Below are positions 39,827 to 50,786 of a stretch of 64,000 nucleotides of DNA, piece after piece. The stretch is from contig NZ_AHMM02000017.1 of assembly GCF_000243675.2 (NCBI RefSeq), positions 523,501 through 587,500 of the forward strand. The letters run 5' to 3'. Every line of letters begins with the position of its first letter. The first letter of the stretch is position 1. The notes beneath the pieces were generated by a model that was not told the origin of the DNA, made no database searches, and saw only the letters and a list, made by a program, of their open reading frames with translations. Source of the DNA: Leptospira inadai serovar Lyme str. 10. GTDB lineage: Bacteria > Spirochaetota > Leptospiria > Leptospirales > Leptospiraceae. A program made the translations under genes and the position numbers.

Positions 39827-41267
39827 GCTTGCCTACTCTATAAACACCCTTGGGAACTCGATATGCCCGCTGGTTATCTTCCGCAAAAGAAGGAAAACAC
39901 AGGAACGTTTCAGAATCATGTAGCGAGTGATGTTCCCCTCTACTTGCTATGGAAATATACGCCACGATACTTTCAAATCCGATATCCTCCGAAAACTCTG
40001 CCAAAACTTTTTCCAAAGAAACCTCCGGAAAGCTGCGAAGAAGTGTTTGAATTCGTTTTTCGTAAATTTCAAAATTGATTCCTCGTATCGAATCTAGAAA
40101 ATCCGAAGAAATTTGCTCCTCTTCTGCTCGGGATACCTGAATATATCGTAACGTATCGACCGGATCTCCTTTCCAAAGAGGTCTGTCCATAGGAAGATGA
40201 ACCGACATTTCCTCCACAGAATAAAAATTTTCTTCCGAAAGATCGATTTTCGCCTCCAAGACAAGATGTTTGATTTCTGAAATAATCTCCTTAGACTTTC
40301 GATTATCTCGAAGCGTACGTTCCACGAGACTTTTTTTGAGTTGTTCTGACATTCTCGAAACAACCCCGTTTACTCTTGATCCAGCCTCTCTTACATTACG
40401 TCTAAAACTTCGAAAAAATTTTCCGTCGTCTAGGGCAAGGATATCTTTTAATGAATATAAAGAATTTAATATGTTCTCAAAATTTTCCTGACTTTGTTCC
40501 GATCTAAGAAAATCCCAGAAAGCCTGAAAACTTCTGCCCTGTTCGGATTGAAGTAACTCCTCGTCACCATCCAAAGCAAATTGCAAAATTTCCCCTTTTT
40601 GGACGACCTCTAAATACTTTTTGTGAATCAGTTTCGTTATCTCGGTAAAATTGCCTTCCACTTGACGAAAGTCGGAAAGCAGAGTTAGGGCTTCCTTTCG
40701 CGCATACAGATATTGACCGCGAATCCTTTCGCTCGGAAAAGTGGATACGTCTTCGCCTTCTTTTAATTTTTGAATTTGTTCGTCCAAATCCTTTCTTTTG
40801 GATTCAAGTTGCCTGATTTTTTCCTTCGGATCGGAAACGCTTTCCTCAACGATCTCCTTCAACTTACTCATAACGGAAAAGAAGCGGGATTCCGTTCCGA
40901 CTGCCTCCCGATCTTCTAAGGAACGAAGGTCCTCCATCCAAGAAAATACTTTTTCTAATTCACTGCTGGGCTCTACTATAATTTCCTCGAATTCTTCGGA
41001 GGATCGAATCCTGCGAGAGAGAAAATTTTCATTGACCCATTCGTTTATATAGACTTCCGCACTTCTCAAGAAGGAAGTATCTTGGAGTTCTCGAAGGTTC
41101 TCCAATTCATGGCGCAGTAATATTTTCAGTTCCTCGAAAGGGACGAAGGTTCTGCCGGAACCCCTGAAATATTTTTCCAAAAAATATATGATAAAGGGGG
41201 CGTTGTCCTTTCTTAAAATACGAATCGAGGAGGACCGAAATAATCTTTGAAAAAGGTTATAATCCAT
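39819..41267 (-). CDS. jetA: Wadjet protein JetA (DUF3375, MukF-like kleisin)
   Basis: 482 residues, first gene of the operon. The N-terminus ([20 protein letters not shown]) and the following FLEKYFRG...[14 protein letters not shown] pattern are typical of DUF3375. A long helical middle contains a coiled coil (~150-185), and the C-terminus has [20 protein letters not shown]. It is the MukF-like kleisin of the Wadjet complex. GGAAGGG nine bases before the ATG is a good ribosome site. Family-A element copy 3 lies about 70 bp upstream, between the operon and the IS3 remnant. Confidence 0.9.
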   Translation of the reverse strand: MDYNLFQRLFRSSSIRILRKDNAPFIIYFLEKYFRGSGRTFVPFEELKILLRHELENLRELQDTSFLRSAEVYINEWVNENFLSRRIRSSEEFEEIIVEPSSELEKVFSWMEDLRSLEDREAVGTESRFFSVMSKLKEIVEESVSDPKEKIRQLESKRKDLDEQIQKLKEGEDVSTFPSERIRGQYLYARKEALTLLSDFRQVEGNFTEITKLIHKKYLEVVQKGEILQFALDGDEELLQSEQGRSFQAFWDFLRSEQSQENFENILNSLYSLKDILALDDGKFFRSFRRNVREAGSRVNGVVSRMSEQLKKSLVERTLRDNRKSKEIISEIKHLVLEAKIDLSEENFYSVEEMSVHLPMDRPLWKGDPVDTLRYIQVSRAEEEQISSDFLDSIRGINFEIYEKRIQTLLRSFPEVSLEKVLAEFSEDIGFESIVAYISIASRGEHHSLHDSETFLCFPSFAEDNQRAYRVPKGVYRVGKHG

Positions 41268-41338
41268 ATTCTGCCCTTCCCATTCTATGAGTTTAAAATC
41301 GGAAAAATCAGTAAAGCGATATAAACTGAAAAAAATAG

Positions 41339-41536
41339 CGTCCGTCTTTCAGAGGACTGAAGACTGAGGACAGACGCGTTCGCCTCGCTCACGCTAGACA
41401 GAAGCTGCTCGATGTCGGAAAGGCAGCTGCGGCGGAAGAAAATCCCCTATAACACAGGAATCTTTCCATAGAACATGGAATCTCCGCTTGTCGATGTTCT
41501 GTCTTCAGTCCTCTGTCCTCAGCCTTCTGCCTGAAG
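41339..41536 (+). repeat. Dispersed element family A, copy 3
   Basis: Left end AGGACTGAAGACTGAGGACAGA; interior ACGCGTTCGCC and GCTCACGCTAGACAGAAGC, then GGAATCTTTCCATAGAACAT; right end TGTTCTGTCTTCAGTCCTCTG followed by TCCTCAGCCTTCTGCC. Ends are inverted repeats built of the heptamer RGACWGA. No coding capacity. About 70 bp upstream of jetA. Confidence 0.85.
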
Positions 41537-42036
41537 GGGAGTTCCCCCAAATTGCGGGTATGGATATGGCTCTGGGCGCGGGATAAGTCGCCAGATAGAT
41601 TGGAAGCACCTTGAAGATATCCAATTTGGATTAGATTTCCTCCGACAATCCTAACAATTGAAATTTTGCATACTTTCCAGTGGATTAAATTTTACACAAA
41701 TATGTTTTTTTCTTTTCAATTTAATTATAGAATCTTATTTCGTATATCGTTCATTACTAATATTTCAGTATCTTATCCTCCTTCATAAAATATCGGTATG
41801 AAATATTTTATGAATAAAGAAGTTAGGAAACCTAAAATGATCGAAGTTATACTAAATCTTGATTCCGGAGCCAAATGAGACTGGAAGCAGATATAAAATC
41901 GAACAAATTGAACCGTTATTCATGCTTGTAAAGAGTCATTCTATAGAAATTTTCTTGGGTATTCTAAAAAGGCCGGTAAAAGATCATCTGGAGTATTCAT
42001 TGGCAAGACAAGATAATCATCTTTTCTTACATGTAG
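41537..42036. other. AT-rich intergenic region beside the IS3 remnant
   Basis: About 500 bp. A frame at 41859-42086 overlaps the IS remnant but does not resemble a transposase N-terminus. Probably the degraded left part of the insertion sequence plus non-coding DNA. Confidence 0.4.
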
Positions 42037-42156
42037 CAGATCAAAGAAAGCGAAGAATTAAAAAGGGTTCGGAAAGAGAATCTTAAACTTAAAGAGGAAG
42101 TAGCTATCCTAAAAAAGTTTGCAGCCATGCTCTCCCGGGAACAAAACCCAAATTAG
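42037..42156 (+). pseudogene. IS3-family orfA remnant (C-terminal leucine zipper)
   Basis: The frame reads ESEELKRVRKENLKLKEEVA then ILKKFAAML, the leucine-zipper end of an IS3 OrfA, but a TAG precedes it at 42034-42036 and the helix-turn-helix part is missing. Confidence 0.75.
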
Positions 42157-42161
42157 AGTTT

Positions 42162-43004
<843 letters not shown>

Positions 43005-43070
43005 AAAGTGTCTCCTAAAACGTAACTAGGTTAGATAAAATAACGCGTTGATTTGAAGCGGAGGAGATAG

Positions 43071-44561
43071 GTTTCAATTCCAGATTGGTTCGATTAAAAG
43101 CATGCCAAGACGATAATATAGATTAAAGTTTTGAAGTTTCAATTCCAGATTGGTTCGATTAAAAGCGGTAGAGCCATTGCCAGCGGACAAGTTCCAGCAG
43201 GTTTCAATTCCAGATTGGTTCGATTAAAAGTTGATCAATGGTCTTAGTTCATTGAATCTTTTTCCGGTTTCAATTCCAGATTGGTTCGATTAAAAGGGCT
43301 CACGAAACTGAATCGTTCCCGCGCTGATCGGCGTTTCAATTCCAGATTGGTTCGATTAAAAGATGACAAAGATGAAGATGAAGATGAAGATGAAGATGAA
43401 GATGAAGAAATAGATAGTTTCAATTCCAGATTGGTTCGATTAAAAGTGAAAAATAATGATTATTCTCTTCCAAAGCAATTTCGTTTCAATTCCAGATTGG
43501 TTCGATTAAAAGATTTGATCATCATAATATTGGTTGGTGTTCAGTAAAGTTTCAATTCCAGATTGGTTCGATTAAAAGCGGGGGTCCCGAAGATGCTGCA
43601 TATTCAATATTTGGTTTCAATTCCAGATTGGTTCGATTAAAAGGGTTTTATCATCGCAATCTCTCCATTCGGTAAAACTGTTTCAATTCCAGATTGGTTC
43701 GATTAAAAGTAATCAAGATCCAATTACATATTCACAACCGTTAGTGTTTCAATTCCAGATTGGTTCGATTAAAAGTGAAGCATTCCCAGAAAATGGAACA
43801 AATGATGTCGAGTTTCAATTCCAGATTGGTTCGATTAAAAGATTAAGGCCCGAGCGTTTCTACGCGGAGACGACGCGTTTCAATTCCAGATTGGTTCGAT
43901 TAAAAGATATTAACCGGAATCGTATACAATAGTTGTAATCTAGTTTCAATTCCAGATTGGTTCGATTAAAAGTGGCGCATCACGTTGTGCTGATTGTTTC
44001 GCGGATGGTTTCAATTCCAGATTGGTTCGATTAAAAGTTCTACTTTTAATTCTTTCTCTTCACGTTCAGATTGGTTTCAATTCCAGATTGGTTCGATTAA
44101 AAGCCTTTACAAACTCAAGATTATCCGGGGATAGGTTCTGTTTCAATTCCAGATTGGTTCGATTAAAAGTTCAGCGACTTGTAAATATGGGTCAATATCT
44201 GCAGGTTTCAATTCCAGATTGGTTCGATTAAAAGTGCTTTTTGTCTTTGTCCTGAGCATGGAAATGTCAGTTTCAATTCCAGATTGGTTCGATTAAAAGG
44301 GGATGTAATAGTTAATTCAACCCCTGGGAATAATAGTTTCAATTCCAGATTGGTTCGATTAAAAGCGAAACTGGATACTTCAAAAATGGCCGCCCTCGAT
44401 GTTTCAATTCCAGATTGGTTCGATTAAAAGACGTTATTCCCAAATAGTAATCCTGCCGCTATATTGTTTCAATTCCAGATTGGTTCGATTAAAAGATACA
44501 GACTTTGATTTGCTTCGGTATAATGAATTTTGTTTCAATTCCAGATTGGTTCGATTAAAAG
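43071..44561 (-). CRISPR. Type I-B CRISPR array, 23 repeats and 22 spacers
   Basis: Twenty-three apparently identical 30-nt repeats; on the plus strand each starts GTTTCAATTCCAG and ends GGTTCGATTAAAAG. Spacers are 35-36 nt except one of 54 nt (43363-43416). The minus strand is the crRNA sense: there the repeat ends in ATTGAAAC, the usual 8-nt 5' handle left by Cas6 in type I-B. The leader is therefore at the high-coordinate end, beside cas2. First repeat 43071-43100, last 44532-44561. The far end shows no degenerate repeat, which suggests the old end was lost near the IS3 element. Confidence 0.98.
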
Positions 44562-44662
44562 CCCGCTTAAACACTCAGTATTCCTTGATTGGAAACTGTC
44601 TATGCAGTGGGCAAGTCGTCGATCTCCGGTAGCCGAATTTTCCTGGGGGATCGACGACATTG
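44562..44662 (-). promoter_or_regulatory. CRISPR leader region with a 10-bp hairpin
   Basis: Only 101 bp separates the cas2 stop from the first leader-side repeat. It contains a perfect inverted repeat GTCGTCGATC (44615-44624) / GATCGACGAC (44649-44658), which starts four bases after the cas2 stop. It may terminate the cas transcript, bend the leader for spacer integration, or both. No clear -10/-35 pair was found, so the array may be read through from cas2. Confidence 0.55.
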
Positions 44663-44926
44663 TTAAAGAATGTTGTCTATCGGCATTTTTTCAACTCCGA
44701 TTATCTCCTTTTCCAGCCATTTTTCATTTCGGCTGAGAAATAAAATTATGCTATCTTCTGCAGATTTCATGATCTTCTTAGCCTCCATTTTTAGTTTTTC
44801 CAATCTTGCCGGAGTAATCTCTCCCTCAAAGACCGAATTTTGAATCCAGTTTAAATATTTTCTGCAGAGCTTTAACATTTTCCCGACTCTCTTCGCATTA
44901 ACATCATAAACCAAAATCACATACAT
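44663..44926 (-). CDS. cas2: CRISPR-associated endoribonuclease/integration protein Cas2
   Basis: 87 residues, standard length. The N-terminus MYVILVYDVNAKRVGKM has the first strand and the conserved Asp (YDV); then LCRKYLNWIQNSVFEGEIT, the usual Cas2 middle. Cas2 dimers bridge two Cas1 dimers in the spacer-integration complex. It begins 3 bp after the cas1 stop and ends next to the array leader. Confidence 0.95.
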   Translation of the reverse strand: MYVILVYDVNAKRVGKMLKLCRKYLNWIQNSVFEGEITPARLEKLKMEAKKIMKSAEDSIILFLSRNEKWLEKEIIGVEKMPIDNIL

Positions 44927-44929
44927 AAA

Positions 44930-45928
44930 TCACCACCAAGATACAAACGGTTTATACAGCTCGATACCAAGCAGCTGCTTTTCGAGCTTGTAACATTCAA
45001 GGCGAATCAATCTTCGATAGCTTACGTTCTTTTCCAATTGTCTATGCTGTATCGTTTCTTTTAGCCTTTCGTCGAAGGCTTTAATGAATTTCTCTCTTCC
45101 GGAAGGTTTTAGAAAGCAGCCGAACAATTCCTTATCGAAATCATTTTCCTGCAATTCCTTCTTATTGATCATTCTGAATATCAATCGATCAATTAAAATC
45201 GGTTTAAAGATTTCTGCAATATCAAGTGCGAGAGAAAAGCGTCTTTCTCCTGGTTCGTGCAAGAATCCTATCGTAGGATTGAGTTGAGTATGATATATCT
45301 GAGATAAACAAACGCTATAACAAAGACTATTACCGAATGAAATCAGCGCATTGATTTCATTCGACGGAGGATTTCGAGTCCTTGATCCGAACGGAAATTC
45401 TTTCATAATGGTCTCGAAAGAGTTATAGTATCTTCTTCGAATATTTCCTTCATATCCCATTAAAGATGCTACCGAATTCGTGGTAGAACTTTCTTCGACA
45501 AGAATTTCGATTTCTGAAATCAATGTTGAAACCTCCCGCCCTCTTGTAGAGTAATACTGCAAATTCTTTAGGATATTTTTACCGGCTCCGGATACAATCT
45601 GCTTGGCTATTTGCAATCGACTCTTTTCATTTTTGTATTCGCCGGCCTGAGTAACTAACATTTTGCCGGAAAGAAGATAGTCTTTCGGGAGGAAACTTCC
45701 CGTATAATTTTCATAATAATCGAAAAAGTGAATGGGAATTCGATTCTTTCCCAAAAAATTGAAGAGGGCGCTGTTTCCATCCAAGCTGCCGAATACGTAT
45801 AGATCTTCTATGTTTTCGATCGGGAGAAATCGTTCTTCCTTATCCCTCCCGCTTCCTTTTGTAAAACACAAAGTAGAATTTTTCTTACTAAGTCTCCCGG
45901 GATTGAATAGATACATGCTTTCTTTCAT
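44930..45928 (-). CDS. cas1: CRISPR-associated integrase Cas1
   Basis: 332 residues. The metal ligands are visible: Glu in SLMGYEGNIRRRYY (~159), His in IGFLHEPGERRFSLALD (~223) and the Asp/Glu pair in DIAEIFKP (~238). N-terminal beta domain, C-terminal helical domain. It integrates new spacers at the leader-repeat junction with Cas2. The start overlaps the cas4 stop by four bases (ATGA). Confidence 0.97.
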   Translation of the reverse strand: MKESMYLFNPGRLSKKNSTLCFTKGSGRDKEERFLPIENIEDLYVFGSLDGNSALFNFLGKNRIPIHFFDYYENYTGSFLPKDYLLSGKMLVTQAGEYKNEKSRLQIAKQIVSGAGKNILKNLQYYSTRGREVSTLISEIEILVEESSTTNSVASLMGYEGNIRRRYYNSFETIMKEFPFGSRTRNPPSNEINALISFGNSLCYSVCLSQIYHTQLNPTIGFLHEPGERRFSLALDIAEIFKPILIDRLIFRMINKKELQENDFDKELFGCFLKPSGREKFIKAFDERLKETIQHRQLEKNVSYRRLIRLECYKLEKQLLGIELYKPFVSWW

Positions 45929-46455
45929 TTTTCTTCTTCCTCCAATTCAGCAACCCAGCAGAAATCAAAATAAGAGCAGTTTGTACATCTTTCTTTCGGT
46001 AAGCGGTCCGGCGGGGTTTTTCTCTCCAGAATAGATTCGATTTCGCGAGTAATTTCCGACAGTTTCTCTTTATCCGACTCATCGAGGAACACCTCTTTGA
46101 TTCTCTTGTGTTTGGGATATTCCAGAAGTCCTTTGACACCCGGCAAGCCGTTCTCTTCTAACTTAAAAATATAATATTTCAACTGCCAAATATGCGCATC
46201 TTCAAAGCTAGGGGATTTTTTAACTTCGTGCACGATTTTGTCCTTCGGATCGTAAAAATCGATTCGGATGTCCGTTAGTAGAACTTCCCGATACCTCTTC
46301 CTTCTCTCGGGATAGCTGGTTTCGTGAATTAAGTTACCTTGTTCCACTAAATCGGAACTATGCTCCATGGAGATTCCCGAAGAAAAGAGCCATAATTTCC
46401 TATGACAAATGAAGTAATAGTTAAAGTGAGTTCCTCCGAGTCCCATAACAAACAT
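45925..46455 (-). CDS. cas4: CRISPR-associated nuclease Cas4
   Basis: 176 residues (an ATG nine bases in is also possible). RecB-like nuclease with an iron-sulfur site: first Cys in YFICHRKLWLF (~17) and the C-terminal cluster CTNCSYFDFC (~156-165). The nuclease residues are in DIRIDFYD and HEVKKSPS (Glu-Val-Lys). Cas4 selects PAM-bearing prespacers and trims their ends with Cas1-Cas2. It overlaps cas1 by 4 bp and is separated from cas3 by 158 bp. Confidence 0.95.
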   Translation of the reverse strand: MFVMGLGGTHFNYYFICHRKLWLFSSGISMEHSSDLVEQGNLIHETSYPERRKRYREVLLTDIRIDFYDPKDKIVHEVKKSPSFEDAHIWQLKYYIFKLEENGLPGVKGLLEYPKHKRIKEVFLDESDKEKLSEITREIESILERKTPPDRLPKERCTNCSYFDFCWVAELEEEEK

Positions 46456-46613
46456 TAGCTGCCACTTTTAAGGTTCGGAACTGGAGAGATGAATATTAAT
46501 TTTTTCGTGAAAAAACTTCCGTTAGGAGAAGTACATTTAGGTTGCACGTTATGTCGTTTTTAGAGTGAGTGCTGCTTCTTCGATTTAAAAAATCATTAAG
46601 TATCGATAAGCTC

Positions 46614-48944
46614 TTATTGGAGACCGCTAAACGAATCGTATTCGCAGCAGGCAATGGAAATATCCGGCCCCTTACGTTCTCGGATTTTTCCTGTTTGGCA
46701 AAGAAAATAATATCTTTTTTTCGATATAGGCACAAGCATGGAATAGGCTTCTACTATCTTTTCCTCATCCAATAATCTTTCAAATTCTTCTAAACAGGAT
46801 TCCGGTAAAACTTCGGTTCCATCAAAAAGTTGTTCGAATTCCTGAATGGCCATCGGGTCGGAATCGAAGGCTTTTAGTGTTTCTGGTCCTGCTATTTTGC
46901 GGTATAACTCGCGTCCTTCTTCGACTTCTTCTAAAATTGTGTCAACTTCTGAAGAATAGAGTCTATCCAAATATTCTCCGGCAGCACTTTCATCTATTAA
47001 TGTATCATTTAATTTGCATAATAGTTCCACCGTATTTCGAAGTAGGGATTCTTTATCGTAAGGCTTCTTCCAGTCTACAGCTTCTTTCATCACATAAACA
47101 GGTTTTTCAGGAAACCTCAGCCAACGGTTTACACGACCAAATCTTTGTAGTAACGCCTCCAACGGTGCCGGTTCGGTATACAAGCAATCGAAATCCAAGT
47201 CGAGGCTTACTTCTACAACCTGTGTTGCAACCACTACGAATCCTTCTTGGGTATTTTCATCTTCCATACGCTTCATTAATTTCGATTCCAATTCTAGCCT
47301 ATCTTTCGAGTGAAATCGGCCATGAAGCAACAATACTTTTTCCTGTTCCGATGGACCAGCGCGAGGAGGGATCGCTTGCTTCAATCGTAAAGCAAGTTCT
47401 TTAGCAGTTGAAACTAAATTCGCAACTACAAGTATTCGTTCCCCGGCATTCATACGATTTATAATTTCTTCAATTAAATCTTCATTCTTTAAAGTCCCGT
47501 CCTTGACACAAAGCCGATGTCGTCTAAATTCTTGAAATAAAGCGGAATCTGCCTGAATACGGTGAGAATCTCCGATTGTTTTTTCGACTTCTTTCGCTAA
47601 CCAGGTAGGAAAAGTAGCAGACATAAAAAAAAAGCGAACGTCCCAACGATCGCGAAGATCAGAAAAAAAACCTAACAGTAAGCCAAGTCTCTTCGGTTCG
47701 TATCCATGAATTTCGTCTACTACCATTTGTGCACCTTGCATCATCGCCCACTGCCCTTCGTATCCGGGAAGACGAAATGCAGCTCTTAGCAGCTGATACG
47801 GAGTTCCGATACAGAAAGGCTGTTGGTGAAGTTTTCCTAATGATTTTTTACGCTTTGCTTGGCGAGTAGCTTCTTCCGGTCCTGTTTCTTGTACAAGTTC
47901 TCGATAAATAGCTGGAATCGTTCTGCTATGAAGTAGTGAAATGTCTTGGTCTGAGATTTTATATCTTTCTCTCATCCGAAAATACATCGCATTTAGGCTC
48001 GCTTGATAAGGTAAGATATAATACAATCCTCCTGGTCGCCCCTCTCTCTGTTGTCTATGCGCCCAAAATAATCCGGCTTCTGTTTTCCCAGAACCTGTTG
48101 GCGCGGAAAGAATCGCAGAGCCGCTAATTTCTCCCGATTTCTTCTGATGTTCATATAATCTTTGTTTGGTTCCAATTTTGACATTTTCGAAATCAGGTGA
48201 GGTCAATCGCGGAGCATTTGAACTTGCCAATCGGTCAGCTTGCAATAGGATACCCCTAACGCAAATTGCTTCTTTGCGAAAATTTTGTAGTTCTATTTTA
48301 ATTGCGGGATCTTTTTTTACTATTCTGGAAGGGTTCTGTTTTTCGTAGTAACTCTTATAAGAACTCAGAGCTTCCCTGATTTTTTTCGGTCCATTTGAAT
48401 AAGTCCTTTCGATGTCGATTTTTTTTGGGCGAACCGGCCCTAAATCTAATCCACATTTGTCGGCAATTTTTTCAGGAAATTTCAATGTCCACTCTGCCAA
48501 AAGAGAAATGTTCTCTCGTAGAATTTCTCTCTGCCAATATTCTTGGATGCCACTATCTTCAGAATGATCCGTAATATAACGATCCGAAGTCTGCTTGAAA
48601 TCCCTATGATGAGAAGCAATCGCAGAAGTGACTCTTTCAAACTCAGGGGTATCCGAATCAAAGACCCAATGTACAAACGCTAGAGAAAAAATTTCATGGC
48701 GGACGGGTTGAGTTTCCGGCCGATTTAACGTTCTTAACATTTTCTGAAATCCGACAGCAATTTTTCCGAAATCATGAAAAAAACCCGCCCAAAACAATAT
48801 CTGCCAAAAATTTGGAATTTTAAGATCGACCGCTAGGGCGGGAATTCTGGATTTTAATTGTATAATTCTGTCCGCAACACGATAACTGTGCTTGAGAAGA
48901 CCTTCTCCTCCCGGTACTGGGCTTTTTGCGTATATCTTTTCCAT
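46614..48944 (-). CDS. cas3: CRISPR-associated helicase-nuclease Cas3
   Basis: 776 residues. N-terminal HD nuclease: HSYRVADRI and FFHDFGKIAVGFQ (~57-66), with SHHRDF further on. Then an SF2 helicase: Walker A SAPTGSGKTEAG (~280), DEIH box VVDEIHGYEP (~407), MSATFP (~441), and the C-terminal VVATQVVEVSLDLDFD and QRFGRVNR. Cascade recruits Cas3 to the R-loop, where it nicks and reels in target DNA. Both halves look intact, so the system should be able to interfere. Confidence 0.97.
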   Translation of the reverse strand: MEKIYAKSPVPGGEGLLKHSYRVADRIIQLKSRIPALAVDLKIPNFWQILFWAGFFHDFGKIAVGFQKMLRTLNRPETQPVRHEIFSLAFVHWVFDSDTPEFERVTSAIASHHRDFKQTSDRYITDHSEDSGIQEYWQREILRENISLLAEWTLKFPEKIADKCGLDLGPVRPKKIDIERTYSNGPKKIREALSSYKSYYEKQNPSRIVKKDPAIKIELQNFRKEAICVRGILLQADRLASSNAPRLTSPDFENVKIGTKQRLYEHQKKSGEISGSAILSAPTGSGKTEAGLFWAHRQQREGRPGGLYYILPYQASLNAMYFRMRERYKISDQDISLLHSRTIPAIYRELVQETGPEEATRQAKRKKSLGKLHQQPFCIGTPYQLLRAAFRLPGYEGQWAMMQGAQMVVDEIHGYEPKRLGLLLGFFSDLRDRWDVRFFFMSATFPTWLAKEVEKTIGDSHRIQADSALFQEFRRHRLCVKDGTLKNEDLIEEIINRMNAGERILVVANLVSTAKELALRLKQAIPPRAGPSEQEKVLLLHGRFHSKDRLELESKLMKRMEDENTQEGFVVVATQVVEVSLDLDFDCLYTEPAPLEALLQRFGRVNRWLRFPEKPVYVMKEAVDWKKPYDKESLLRNTVELLCKLNDTLIDESAAGEYLDRLYSSEVDTILEEVEEGRELYRKIAGPETLKAFDSDPMAIQEFEQLFDGTEVLPESCLEEFERLLDEEKIVEAYSMLVPISKKRYYFLCQTGKIRERKGPDISIACCEYDSFSGLQ

Positions 48945-48983
48945 CTTAGCAAATACGAATCCGATTCGCTGACTCTACGTGTA

Positions 48984-49739
48984 TCATTCAGAAATAGTTG
49001 AGAACCTATGAAAAAAAAGCAACCGTGGTTGTTCAGTTTTTTTATCGCCGCCGCTGTCAATAAAAGTATTCGACGTCTTACTACTTACGTTCAAGTTGCC
49101 TGAAATTTGAACAGGTCTATCCAGAGCAACATACGTTTCCCAACTTACCGAAGTACGACGATTCGGATCTATGAATTTTGGCATCTTCAAAGTAGGTCCA
49201 AAATGAATTCGATCTCGGAGACTGCCAGGAAGAAGCCCTGGCTCTATTCTTCCCTTATCTCCTCTTTCTAACACTACTTCTTCTACTTTTCGAATGCTGA
49301 TTAAATCCTGGGAACGACCTAATACAGGTACATACTTTGGCTCCCAAAATGCGGAACGAAATTTCTCTATATCATCGGAAAGCAAATAAAGAGTCAAACG
49401 TGGCTGAACCAATATTTCTCTCGACAATACATTACTAGTCGCTTCTACATTATAATTTTTCATCTCTCCTTTTGTAGAAGTGATCGGAGTCAAAAACCAA
49501 ATTTTTTCTAAATCATCAGTTGCTTCCCCTAAACATCGAAACATATAAGCGAAAGAAAAAGTATCCGGGTTCGGGAAATAACCGAGTGTAGAAGCGACCA
49601 ATCCATAAATCGTGGCAGGTGGAGGCATCGGAAAACTAGGTTGCCTCCCGATTAAAAAATGAGGGTATCGGAAAGAGGAAGTGATTCCTTCCATTTCTAT
49701 CCGTAGCGCATTTCTAGAATTCGTACTCATTTCAACCAA
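48984..49739 (-). CDS. cas5: Cascade subunit Cas5 (type I-B)
   Basis: 251 residues. The Cas5 N-terminus is seen as ALRIEMEGITSSFRYPHFLI with PPPATIYGLVASTLGY (the glycine-containing loop after the first strand). The middle has VEATSNVLSREILVQPRLTLYL and VPVLGRSQDLISI. Cas5 caps the 5' handle of the crRNA in Cascade. The start overlaps the 3' end of cas7 by 13 bp, so the two are coupled. A 39-bp gap precedes cas3. Confidence 0.9.
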   Translation of the reverse strand: MVEMSTNSRNALRIEMEGITSSFRYPHFLIGRQPSFPMPPPATIYGLVASTLGYFPNPDTFSFAYMFRCLGEATDDLEKIWFLTPITSTKGEMKNYNVEATSNVLSREILVQPRLTLYLLSDDIEKFRSAFWEPKYVPVLGRSQDLISIRKVEEVVLERGDKGRIEPGLLPGSLRDRIHFGPTLKMPKFIDPNRRTSVSWETYVALDRPVQISGNLNVSSKTSNTFIDSGGDKKTEQPRLLFFHRFSTISE

Positions 49740-50785
49740 TCGGACTGAATGGAAGAAGCGATCGTCTCTAGTATCGTTTTTGGGTGTTCCAATACGATTC
49801 CGTGAGGATATGTCTTATTTAATTCTTCCAACTTTCCTTCTAAAGCCTTACGCCCTTCGGAAGAATATCCTTTGACCCAGCCTATATATAATGGAGACAG
49901 AATCGTATCTTTCCACACTTTCGCGGTCTCTTCGAAGGACTCAAAATTCGGTGTTGCCTCGCCCAAGGATCCGGGTTGGACCAAGAATTGAAACGGATTG
50001 TTTCCTCCTTTCGTCACTGCGGCAATCACAACGGCTGGAGTCACATCCGTATAGTGCAACGCTTGCTTTGCTCCGCCTTCTACGACAGCCATAGCTCGGA
50101 GCAAATGAGAAATTCTCTCAATACGAGTTTGGTCGTCTAACGCATATGTTCCTTGCTTTTCATCGTGTTTTAACTTTTTCTTTTTAGCTATCTCTACCCG
50201 AGTCTCATCCAAGTTCAAGAATCCGGTACGGTTTTTATACCCGAAAACTCCAGCGGACCCCAGATCCAAAGAAAACATTCCGAAAAGAGAACTTCGATAA
50301 AATTGATGTTCGTAAGGAACAGGATCGCCTTCATGACGGCTCATTGTACCGAAATCACGGTCTATTCCGGGAGAAAGAGCGACCAATGTCCCCACCCGAA
50401 ATGGAGACACTCGAGTAACAGTTTCTTTCGTTTCCGTATTCTTGGCAAATTCTGCGCGGCTTCCCTCGGCTTCGGCTTTTTTACCAGGTGCGCGCATATA
50501 GCCCAAAATGTCATCATCACAGTATTCGATCGGATTTGCATCTGTATAAGCGACCTTCTTTTCCCTAAAAATAGGAGAGATAGTCCATTCTTTCGCAGTT
50601 TCTTCTAACGTTTTTCGAATCCAGTATCTATATGCCTGAGCTGAGACATATGGATATTGTTTTCCTCCAACGCGTAAGAATTTAACTGCTGTTGCATTCT
50701 GCGTAGACGCGCTCGGATCGTTTCCTGCATTATTCAGAGCACTAGCAGGTGCGTGAATAATTTGAATTCCAGATATGAACGCCAT
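49727..50785 (-). CDS. cas7: Cascade backbone subunit Cas7 (DevR/Cst2-like)
   Basis: 352 residues. The N-terminus FISGIQIIHAPASALNNAGN is typical of the DevR/Cst2 group, followed by YPYVSAQAYRYWIRKTLEE and a thumb/insert region. Cas7 polymerises along the spacer part of the crRNA, and its thumbs flip out every sixth base. It starts one base after the cas8 stop. The name autoregulator for DevR relatives is historical and not evidence of function here. Confidence 0.93.
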   Translation of the reverse strand: MAFISGIQIIHAPASALNNAGNDPSASTQNATAVKFLRVGGKQYPYVSAQAYRYWIRKTLEETAKEWTISPIFREKKVAYTDANPIEYCDDDILGYMRAPGKKAEAEGSRAEFAKNTETKETVTRVSPFRVGTLVALSPGIDRDFGTMSRHEGDPVPYEHQFYRSSLFGMFSLDLGSAGVFGYKNRTGFLNLDETRVEIAKKKKLKHDEKQGTYALDDQTRIERISHLLRAMAVVEGGAKQALHYTDVTPAVVIAAVTKGGNNPFQFLVQPGSLGEATPNFESFEETAKVWKDTILSPLYIGWVKGYSSEGRKALEGKLEELNKTYPHGIVLEHPKTILETIASSIQSDWLK

Positions 50786-50786
50786 G

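Noticed and set aside
41859..42086. 75-residue frame as a complete IS3 OrfA
   Set aside because: Its sequence does not resemble OrfA; the true OrfA end is in another frame (42037-42156).
43281..44736. Several plus-strand open frames across the CRISPR array and leader (repeating FNSRLVRLK or FQFQIGSIK)
   Set aside because: They are translations of the repeat units themselves, with spacers giving random linkers; no gene.
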